This document shows, one piece after another, positions 44,865-51,868 of a stretch of DNA of 64,000 nt. The position numbers and the translations under genes are program-made. Each line of letters starts with the position of its first letter. Position 1 is the stretch's first letter. The notes under the pieces were generated by a model. It saw nothing but the letters and a program-made list of their open reading frames with translations, did not search any database and had not been told where the DNA came from. The stretch is from Streptomyces sp. NBC_00094. GTDB lineage: Bacteria; Actinomycetota; Actinomycetes; Streptomycetales; Streptomycetaceae. Where the stretch lies: positions 2,976,001-3,040,000 of the forward strand of contig NZ_JAPEMB010000001.1 in NCBI RefSeq assembly GCF_026343125.1, read 5' to 3'.

Positions 44865-45922
44865 CCCGCGCGACCGGCTCCGTCGGAGACGACCTGGCCC
44901 AGCGGATACCTGACGTACTGCGCGCCGCGTTAGGCCCTCACTGGGAGTTCACCGTCGACGGCCCTCACATCGAGATCGCTCACCCGCATCGCGGAACTCC
45001 CTACCGACCGCCCCGCAGGCCGCCCACGTGGCGGGAGCTGCTCGACTCCCTGGAGCTCGGCTTCGCGCGGGACGGCGCCCCTCGCGACGTCTGCCTCCCT
45101 CTGCGTTGGGGGCGCGAGACCGAGCTGACCATCTCCGCCGTCCAGGCGCTCGACCCGCTCCTCAAAGACGGCCAACTCCGAACCCACCGAAGCGGATTCA
45201 TCCCTCAACCGGTCGTCCGCTTCACAGGCCACCGAGACGCCGCAGGTGAGCTGAAGGACGGCTTTCTGACCTCCTTCGTCAACATCTCCCGGGTCCAGCC
45301 CATACAGAGCATGGACGAGTACGGCGCCATCCTCGACGGCTGGCTCACCGTCCTCTCCCAGATCGGCTTCCACGCCCGCCACCTGAGCATCTACGGCACG
45401 CTCACTCCATGGCGCCGACGGCAGGTCGAAGGGATCACACTGCGATTCCGGCACCTCGACCTCACGCTCGGCGACATCGTCCTGCTGTGGAACACCGCCC
45501 ACCCCCACCGTCTGGCCGTCGACCTCGGCACCGGACTGGAGCGCCTTGCTTGGGCTCGCACACGCGCCGACTGGAGCACGCTCGTCTACGGCCCGTTCAG
45601 TGAAGGAGTACCCGCTAGAACTTTGGATGCGGTCCGCACGGCCACCCTCCTCGTCGGAAACGGAATTCTCCCGGCCTCACGCGGAGCTGGTCAGGCAACT
45701 CGAAGGGTGATCAGAGCGATCGATGCCCAGGCGGCCCGCCTGGGTGTGAGCGCCCTGGCACGATTCGCGTATCCCTTCTGGGATCTCTTCAGTCCGTTGA
45801 GTCTGCCGTGGCCGCAAGTCGTACTAGCTATCGACGGCGAGCTTGCCAGACTGAAGGCCCAGCAAGTCCGTCGAGAACTTCCCACTCATCAGCACGATCT
45901 CCTGGCTGTCCTGGAGGAGTAG
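44858..45922 (+). CDS. Alanyl-tRNA-synthetase-core-like protein
   Basis: 354 aa from a GTG at 44858, overlapping the glycosyltransferase stop by 7 nt. The central part resembles class II synthetases of the AlaRS group: VVRFTGHRDAAGELKDGFLTSF, VEGITLRFRHLDL, and motif-3-like DLGTGLERLAWAR. Normal AlaRS has about 880 residues; this protein lacks the tRNA-recognition, editing and C-Ala domains. It may activate an amino acid for a non-ribosomal purpose, or act as a paralogue without ligase function. The assignment rests on pattern resemblance. Confidence 0.62.
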   Translation: MLTRATGSVGDDLAQRIPDVLRAALGPHWEFTVDGPHIEIAHPHRGTPYRPPRRPPTWRELLDSLELGFARDGAPRDVCLPLRWGRETELTISAVQALDPLLKDGQLRTHRSGFIPQPVVRFTGHRDAAGELKDGFLTSFVNISRVQPIQSMDEYGAILDGWLTVLSQIGFHARHLSIYGTLTPWRRRQVEGITLRFRHLDLTLGDIVLLWNTAHPHRLAVDLGTGLERLAWARTRADWSTLVYGPFSEGVPARTLDAVRTATLLVGNGILPASRGAGQATRRVIRAIDAQAARLGVSALARFAYPFWDLFSPLSLPWPQVVLAIDGELARLKAQQVRRELPTHQHDLLAVLEE

Positions 45923-45924
45923 AC

Positions 45925-46374
45925 GTGACGCAGCAGAACGTGCAGGAGCGACCGGGCGTTGCCGCGGCAATCGTCGTCAGCGGCGGACGCGTGCTCATGG
46001 TCCGCCGCCGGGTCAGCGAGGGGAAGCTCTCCTGGCAGTTCCCGGCCGGTGAGGTCGAGCCCGGCGAGGCGCGCGAGGATGCCGCCGTGCGGGAGACCCA
46101 GGAGGAGACTGGGCTGACCGTGTCGGCTGTGAAGCTGCTCGGCGAGCGCGTTCACCCGAAGACGGGCCGGCTGATCTCGTACACGGCCTGCGAGGTGGTG
46201 GTCGGTACCGCGCATGTCGCGGATGCCGAGGAGCTGGCCGAGCTCGCTTGGGTCGCCCCTGGGGAGATCCCCCAGTACGTGCCTTACGGACTGTTTGAGC
46301 CGGTGCAGGACTACCTCGACGCCTGCATGGCCCGCGCTGAGGACCGGGGCAGCGGCCTCCAGCACCACATCTGA
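45925..46374 (+). CDS. NUDIX hydrolase
   Basis: 149 aa, GTG start with ribosome site GGAGGAG placed over the end of the previous gene. The Nudix box is complete (GEVEPGEAREDAAVRETQEETGL in pattern). It should hydrolyse a nucleoside diphosphate linked to another group, such as a nucleotide sugar, an aminoacyl- or dinucleotide, or a damaged NTP. It is the last gene of the operon; the large inverted repeat starts 45 nt after its stop. Confidence 0.9.
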   Translation: MTQQNVQERPGVAAAIVVSGGRVLMVRRRVSEGKLSWQFPAGEVEPGEAREDAAVRETQEETGLTVSAVKLLGERVHPKTGRLISYTACEVVVGTAHVADAEELAELAWVAPGEIPQYVPYGLFEPVQDYLDACMARAEDRGSGLQHHI

Positions 46375-46417
46375 CTTCGGGTTGGGGCAGCCCCTTCGAG
46401 TGGGCCTGCTTCGTGGG

Positions 46418-47231
46418 CTTCTGGTGGGACCGCCCTCTTTTCGAGAGCCGCTGGGGGCCCGGGCAGTATCCGGGGCCGGAGAGCGCCTGATGGGCCGGTG
46501 GGGTGAGGCTCGGCTCGTAGCGGGGGCGAGTGAGTCTCTTCCCTCGGCTCGGGGTGCGCGGCCGTTGAATAGGGCGGTAGGGCGAGGCCTAGCGGCGCAC
46601 GCCCGCCGGGTGGTGGGGATTCAGGCCCCGCTGGTCAGTCTGGGTGGGGGAAGGGCCCCTCGTCGGAGCGCACTCCGGACGCGGGCCGCCCAGGTGGGCG
46701 CCATGTCGGCCTTGCGGCATCCTGCCGGTGCATGACCGGCGGTCGCGCGGCCTCACTCCCGGGCGTGGCGAGACATTCGTGCACTTCGATCACCGAGCGA
46801 GGACGAAATGACCGCCTTGCGGCTTTCTCGTCGCTCATTACCCGGAGTAGAGCGGAGTTAGGCATCTCTCCACCCACCCAGGGTGACCAGCCGGGCCTGA
46901 ATCCCCACCACCCGGCGGCCGTTCGACGCTAAGCGTCGCCCGACTGCCCCATTCAACAACCGCGCACCCCGAACCAACCGAAAGCTCCCGCTCACCCCCG
47001 CTACGAGCCGAGCCCCCACCCACCGGCCCGCCAGGCGCCGTCCGACCCCGGATGCTGCCCGGGCCCCCGCGTGGCCACGCCCCCGGCCGCCCTCCGAGTG
47101 TGAAAAGGCGGCCTCCGGCGCCGGGTCAAGGGTGGCCGCAGGCCATCGGCGAAGCCGACGCGACCGACGGGAGCGCCCTTGACGCGGTGGTGGAGGCCGC
47201 CACACTCGGAAAGAGGGCGGCCCCACCAGAA
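46418..47231. repeat. Long imperfect inverted repeat, non-coding
   Basis: Arm A (about 46418-46650) and arm B (about 46870-47231, minus orientation) are recognisably the same sequence, for example GGTGGGGATTCAGGCCC and GGCTCGGCTCGTAGCGGGGG. The 220 nt between them are dissimilar. Arm B is interrupted by a smaller hairpin. This fills the 940-nt gap between the NUDIX and membrane-protein genes; I see no gene in it. It could be a MITE-like element or a structured RNA. Confidence 0.8.
47093..47210. repeat. Nested 118-bp hairpin inserted in arm B
   Basis: Ends TCCGAGTGTG...GGCGGCCTCC and GGAGGCCGCC...ACACTCGGA are inverted copies. Inside are GTCAAGGG/CCCTTGAC. Arm A lacks the segment, so it looks like an insertion. 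Confidence 0.75.
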
Positions 47232-47311
47232 ACAGACCTGTCCCTCAGCCCCGTGCGCCCCTCGATAGGCTCGTATGCGCCGATACCTCACCGACTGAAA
47301 GGGCCTCCACC

Positions 47312-47614
47312 ATGCCCCGCATCCCCTCCCCCGCCATAGCAGCCGCCGGGCTCGTCGGTGGATACGCCGTCGCCCGGTGGACCAAGAAGCGGCCGCTCGG
47401 TGGGGTCGTACTTGCCGGGGCCGGGGCTCTTGCCGCTCGGGAGTGGCAGCAGGCCGGTGGGGGCAAGGTGGCCGCCGGGCTCGCCACCGCCTACGTCGCC
47501 GCCTTCGCCGGGTCCCATCCGCTCGCCAAGAAGATCGGGGCCTGGCCCGCGGTGTTCTCCGTGGCCGGGGGCATGGCCGCCGCCTCCTGGGCCGTCACCC
47601 GCGACAAGGCCTGA
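47312..47614 (+). CDS. Small membrane protein
   Basis: 100 aa, ATG with a nearby purine-rich site. It has three hydrophobic stretches (AIAAAGLVGGYAVA, GGVVLAGAGALAA, AAGLATAYVAAFAGS) and a short basic C-terminus (TRDKA). I do not recognise a named family; similar short proteins occur in Streptomyces. The following 190 nt hold GC-rich partial duplications of its 3' end and no gene. Confidence 0.65.
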   Translation: MPRIPSPAIAAAGLVGGYAVARWTKKRPLGGVVLAGAGALAAREWQQAGGGKVAAGLATAYVAAFAGSHPLAKKIGAWPAVFSVAGGMAAASWAVTRDKA

Positions 47615-47756
47615 CGGCCCGGCCGTCAGCAGCGGCCAGGGCTGGGGCGGCGGGCCGTCACCCGCGACGAGGTCTCACGGCCCGGGCAAGGCCTGACGCC
47701 CAGGCCGTCAGCCCGGGGCCGAAGCGGCGGGCCCGGGCCCTCCCTGGAGCATCCCC

Positions 47757-47792
47757 GGGCCGAGCCCCGGGCCCCCCGGGCCGAGCCCCGGC
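47757..47792. repeat. Direct repeat CCGGGCCGAGCCCCGG, two copies
   Basis: Two near-adjacent 16-bp copies, each self-complementary, lie between the small membrane-protein gene and the convergent DUF445 gene. They may terminate both. Confidence 0.6.
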
Positions 47793-47802
47793 TCCCCGCC
47801 CC

Positions 47803-49071
47803 TCACCCCCCCAGCGCATGGCTGAAGGTGTAGATCAGCAGGCCCGCCAGCGCGCCCACCACCGTGCCGTTGATGCGGATGAACTGGAGGTCGCGGCCGA
47901 TGTTGGCCTCGATCTTCTTCGAGGTCTGGGTGGCGTCCCAGCCGGCGACCGTGTCCGTGATCAGGGACGTGATCTCGCCGCGGTACGTCGTGACCACGTA
48001 CGCCGCCGCGTCCTCCGCCCAGCCCTCGACCTTCGACTGGAGGCGGGCGTCCGTCGACAGGCGCTTGCCCAGCGAGATCAGTGAGGCGCGGGCGCGCAGG
48101 CGGAGTTGGCTGCGGTCGTCATCGGCCGCCGCGATGATGAGGGTACGGATCGAGGACCAGGCCGAGGCGATGATGTCCTGGACCTCCGGGCGGGCCAGCA
48201 GGTCCGCCTTCAGGCGTTCGATGCGGGCCCTCGTGTCCGTGTCCGCCTGCAGGTCGGCCGCGAAGTCGGTGAGGAAGCGGTCGATCGCGCCGCGCGCCGG
48301 GTGGCCCGGCATGTCCCGCATCTCCGTCACGAAGCGGAGGAGCTCCTTGTAGACGCGCTCGCCGATGCGCTTGTCCACGAAACGGGGGGTCCAGCCCGGG
48401 GCCCCGCCCTGCACCGCGTCCATCACCGAGTCGCCGTGGGTGACCAGCCAGTCGTGGGCGCGGGTACACACCAGGTCGACCGCCCGGTGGTGGGCGCCGT
48501 CGGCGACGATCTTCTCCAGGGTCTTGCCGAGGCCCGGGGCGATCTCCGCCGACTCCGCCCGGCGCGTGATGGCCTCGCCCACGACCGCCTGGACGTCCGA
48601 GTCCCGGAGGACCGTCAGCGCCCCCCGCAGCGCCGTCGACGCCTCCGCCGTGACCCGGTCCGCGTGGGCCGGGTCCGCCAGCCACGCCCCCAGCCGGCCG
48701 CCGATGCCGAAGGCCTGCAGCCTGCCCCGTACGACATCCGCCGACAGGAAGTTCTCGCCCACGAACTGGCCCAGCGACGCGCCCAGCTGGTCCTTCTTCG
48801 TCGGGATGATCGCCGTGTGGGGGATGGGGAGTCCCAGCGGGCGGCGGAAGAGCGCCGTCACCGCGAACCAGTCGGCGAGCGCGCCCACCATGCCCGCCTC
48901 CGCCGCCGCCGCGACATAGCCCGTCCAGGGCCCCCAGCCCGCGTTCCGCGCCCAGGTCGCCAAGGCGTAGATCACCGCCACGGCGAGCAGCAGCGCCGTC
49001 GCCAGCGACTTCATGCGGCGGACGCCTCTGCTCTTCTCCTCGTCCGCCGCCGTGTACGAAAAACTCACCAT
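47803..49071 (-). CDS. DUF445 family membrane protein
   Basis: 422 aa with an N-terminal membrane helix, the DUF445 signature near residues 55-80 (AAEAGMVGALADWFAVTALFRRPLGLPIPHTAIIP), a long helical body and a second membrane helix at the C-terminus (VVGALAGLLIYTF). The role of the family is unknown; it is thought to be membrane-associated. It is 13 nt downstream of an ABC exporter operon, so it may be co-transcribed. Confidence 0.9.
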   Translation of the reverse strand: MVSFSYTAADEEKSRGVRRMKSLATALLLAVAVIYALATWARNAGWGPWTGYVAAAAEAGMVGALADWFAVTALFRRPLGLPIPHTAIIPTKKDQLGASLGQFVGENFLSADVVRGRLQAFGIGGRLGAWLADPAHADRVTAEASTALRGALTVLRDSDVQAVVGEAITRRAESAEIAPGLGKTLEKIVADGAHHRAVDLVCTRAHDWLVTHGDSVMDAVQGGAPGWTPRFVDKRIGERVYKELLRFVTEMRDMPGHPARGAIDRFLTDFAADLQADTDTRARIERLKADLLARPEVQDIIASAWSSIRTLIIAAADDDRSQLRLRARASLISLGKRLSTDARLQSKVEGWAEDAAAYVVTTYRGEITSLITDTVAGWDATQTSKKIEANIGRDLQFIRINGTVVGALAGLLIYTFSHALGG

Positions 49072-49083
49072 GGGCCTGACCTC

Positions 49084-50064
49084 CTACATCAGGGACTCCC
49101 GGCGCTCTCTCCGAGTTCCCCCGTACATCTTCGCGATCACCGTCTCGATGTCGGGTTCCCGCACCGAGAGGTCGACGAGGGGGTACTTCGCCGCCACCGA
49201 CGCCACCAGCGGGGCCGCCGAGGTCGTGGCCGGGAAGGCCAGCCATTGACGGGGGCCCTCCGACCGTACGAAGCGGGCTCCCGGCACGTCGGTGATCGGC
49301 GGCAGCTCGCGCTCCAGGTCCACCATCAGGAGCCGTTCGCTCTCGCCCACCGCGTGCAGGCCGGCCAACTCCCCGTCGTACATCAGGCGACCGTGGTCGA
49401 TGACCATCACCCGTGAGCACAGCTGCTCGATGTCCGTGAGGTCGTGGGTGGTCAGAAGGACCGTCGTGCCCTGTGTGGTGTTCAGGTCGCTCAGGAACTC
49501 CCTCACCCTCGCCTTCGACACGACGTCCAGGCCGATCGTCGGCTCGTCCAGGTACAGCACCTCCGGGTCGTGGAGCAGCGCCGCCGCGATGTCGCCGCGC
49601 ATCCGCTGCCCGAGGGACAGCTGCCGTACCGGTACGTCGAGCAGCTCGCCCAGCTCCAGGAGCTCCACACAGCGGTCGAGGTTCTCCCGGTAGCGGGCGT
49701 CGGGGATGCGGTACATCCGGTGCATCAGCCGGTACGAGTCCTTCAGCGGCAGGTCCCACCAGAGCGTCGTCCGCTGGCCGAAGACCACTCCTATCCGTTG
49801 CGCCAGGCGGGTGCGCTCACGCGAAGGATCGATGCCCGCGACCCTCAGCCGGCCGCCGCTGGGCGTGAGGATGCCGGTCAGCATCTTGATCGTCGTCGAC
49901 TTCCCCGCGCCGTTGGGGCCGATGTAGCCGACCATCTCCCCGCGCTCGACGGTGAAGCTGATGCCGTCGACCGCCCGGACCTCCCTCCTCTCGCGGCGCA
50001 GGAGGCCCGCTCTCCGGCGGACCGTGAAGACCTTCTCCAGTGACTCCAGCTCGATGAAGGGCAT
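49084..50064 (-). CDS. ABC-2 exporter ATP-binding protein
   Basis: 326 aa with Walker A GPNGAGKST, signature LSLGQRMRGD, Walker B EVLYLDEP and switch TTHDLTDIE. The C-terminal extension after residue 240 is typical of exporters paired with PF06182-type permeases. It energises the two permeases encoded just upstream. The exported substrate is unknown; related systems export lipids, peptides or drugs. Confidence 0.92.
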   Translation of the reverse strand: MPFIELESLEKVFTVRRRAGLLRRERREVRAVDGISFTVERGEMVGYIGPNGAGKSTTIKMLTGILTPSGGRLRVAGIDPSRERTRLAQRIGVVFGQRTTLWWDLPLKDSYRLMHRMYRIPDARYRENLDRCVELLELGELLDVPVRQLSLGQRMRGDIAAALLHDPEVLYLDEPTIGLDVVSKARVREFLSDLNTTQGTTVLLTTHDLTDIEQLCSRVMVIDHGRLMYDGELAGLHAVGESERLLMVDLERELPPITDVPGARFVRSEGPRQWLAFPATTSAAPLVASVAAKYPLVDLSVREPDIETVIAKMYGGTRRERRESLM

Positions 50065-50070
50065 GGTCGT

Positions 50071-50901
50071 TCAGCTTCCTGTCGATCGGTACGAACGGAT
50101 TCCGGCCCGCCACGCGAGACCCGCCACCCCACAGCAGACCGCCGCCACCAGCGGCGAAGCGAACACCGCCCACTCCGGCACCCCCGCCGGAGCCGGCCGG
50201 TCGAGCACGTACAGCGCGGGCAGCCAGTTCACGAACGCCAGCGGTACGACGTACACGACCCCCCGCACCAGCTCCTGCGCGAAGATCGTCGGCGGGTACC
50301 CGAGCAGGGTGTTCCCGCCGTACGTGAACGAATTGGTCACCTCCGCCGCGTCCTGCACCCAGAACAGGGCCGACGCGCCCAGCACCATCACCGCCGCGAA
50401 GATCACCGCCCCGCAGACCAGCATCACCGGCAGGAGCACCACCTTCACCGGCGTCCACGCCACGTCCAGCAGGACCAGCGCCCACACCAGCACCAGCAGC
50501 CCCTGCGCCACCCGTCCGAACCGGCGCAGCGCGAACTTGTCCGCCGCGACCTGCGCGAGCAGCGGCGCCGGACGCATCAGGAACATGTCGAGCGAACCGT
50601 CCCTGACCCGCTTCCCCATCCGCTGGACCGAACCCATCGTCAGGTCCGCGATGCCGAAGGACGTGCCGGCCGTCCCGTACAGCAGCGCGACCTCCGCGAA
50701 GGAGAAGCCGCCCAGACCCTTCACCTGACCGAACATCAGCAGGATCACGACGAAGTCGAAGAGCGTCACGCAGAAGCTCGTGACGAGCGTCAGCGCGAAC
50801 GACGAGCGGTACGTCATCGTCGACCGGATCCACATCCCGGCCACCATCCGGTACGTACGCCAGGACTCCCCCAGCACCCCGGAGCCGACGGTCTCAGCCA
50901 C
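50071..50901 (-). CDS. ABC-2 family permease B
   Basis: 276 aa from a GTG at 50901 overlapping the stop of permease A by 8 nt. It has about six membrane helices and the family signature VRDGSLDMFLMRPAPLL, matching ABC-2 membrane proteins of the PF06182 group. It pairs with permease A. Confidence 0.87.
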   Translation of the reverse strand: MAETVGSGVLGESWRTYRMVAGMWIRSTMTYRSSFALTLVTSFCVTLFDFVVILLMFGQVKGLGGFSFAEVALLYGTAGTSFGIADLTMGSVQRMGKRVRDGSLDMFLMRPAPLLAQVAADKFALRRFGRVAQGLLVLVWALVLLDVAWTPVKVVLLPVMLVCGAVIFAAVMVLGASALFWVQDAAEVTNSFTYGGNTLLGYPPTIFAQELVRGVVYVVPLAFVNWLPALYVLDRPAPAGVPEWAVFASPLVAAVCCGVAGLAWRAGIRSYRSTGS

Positions 50902-51700
50902 CCTGCACCACCACCTTCCGCGTCGCCGCCGCCTGCGCCACCCGGCCCGCCCCGAACAGCACCAGCGCCCAGCACCCCTGGAAGGCGTACGCCCCCGCCA
51001 GCGCCCCGGCGTCCTCGTACCTCCCCAGGTAGACATCGGCCGGCACCTGGAGCATCGACGCCCACGGCAGCACCCGCGCCACCTCGCCCAGCGCGCCCGG
51101 GAAGACGTTCAGCGGAAGCAGCATCCCCGAGAAGAACAGGCCGCCCAGCCAGGCCACCTGCAGCACACCCTGGCCGTCGAGCAGCCAGAACGCGCTCATC
51201 GCCACCAGGTACCAGATCGCGAAACTGACGACCGAACCCAGCACCACCGCCACCAGGAACGCGAGCCACGCCCCCGGCCCCGACGGCAGCGTGAAGTCGA
51301 AGACGAGCGCGCCCACCGCCATCGGGACGACCCCGCGGCCCAGCAACTGGTAGGCGGCGCGGCCCAGATTGGCCGAGAACCACCAGGTCTGGAGGTCGGC
51401 AGGACGGTAGAGGTCGACCGCGATGTCCCCGGTCCTGATCCGCTCGATCAGCTCGTCCTCGAAGCCACCGCCCATCAGCCCGCAGACGGTGATCAGCGCC
51501 TGCCCGATCCACACATAGGCGAGGGCGTCCTCCATGGAGTAGCCGCCGAGCTGCGGCCTTTCCGCCCAGAGCGCGATGTACGTGTACGACAGGATGAAGC
51601 CGAAGACGGTGTTGGTGAACACCCCCGCCGCCGTCGCCACCCGATACGTGGCATGGCGCCGGAAGCCACCCGCGGCCACCGTCGCGTACAGCCGCAGCAT
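50894..51700 (-). CDS. ABC-2 family permease A
   Basis: 268 aa from the ATG at 51700 (ribosome site GGGAGGGGG). It has six membrane helices and signature RIRTGDIAVDLYRPADLQ, aligned with VRDGSLDMFLMRPAPLL of permease B, so the two are ancient paralogues forming a heterodimer. It is the first gene of the exporter operon. Confidence 0.87.
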   Translation of the reverse strand: MLRLYATVAAGGFRRHATYRVATAAGVFTNTVFGFILSYTYIALWAERPQLGGYSMEDALAYVWIGQALITVCGLMGGGFEDELIERIRTGDIAVDLYRPADLQTWWFSANLGRAAYQLLGRGVVPMAVGALVFDFTLPSGPGAWLAFLVAVVLGSVVSFAIWYLVAMSAFWLLDGQGVLQVAWLGGLFFSGMLLPLNVFPGALGEVARVLPWASMLQVPADVYLGRYEDAGALAGAYAFQGCWALVLFGAGRVAQAAATRKVVVQGG

Positions 51701-51733
51701 GCCGCTCCCCCTCCCCCGGCACCCAAAGCACCG

Positions 51734-51768
51734 GAAAAACGCCGAAGCGCCGAAAAACGCCGAAGCGC
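51734..51768. repeat. Direct repeat GAAAAACGCCGAAGCGC
   Basis: Two 17-bp copies one base apart lie in the divergent region between the exporter operon and the PBP gene, which is A-rich for this genome. Confidence 0.75.
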
Positions 51769-51868
51769 ACGACCCTAGCGACCCCCGCATCCGCACCGCG
51801 ACCCGATTTCCCGTCACGTTCGGGTCGCATTCAGGAGTTTCGCCACCTTCCGGGCAATATGAGGTGCC

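Noticed and set aside
46214..47226. Open frames in both orientations giving similar Arg/Gly/Val-rich peptides
   Set aside because: They fall in the two arms of the inverted repeat, lack ribosome sites and have no plausible domain. The resemblance is explained by the DNA repeat.
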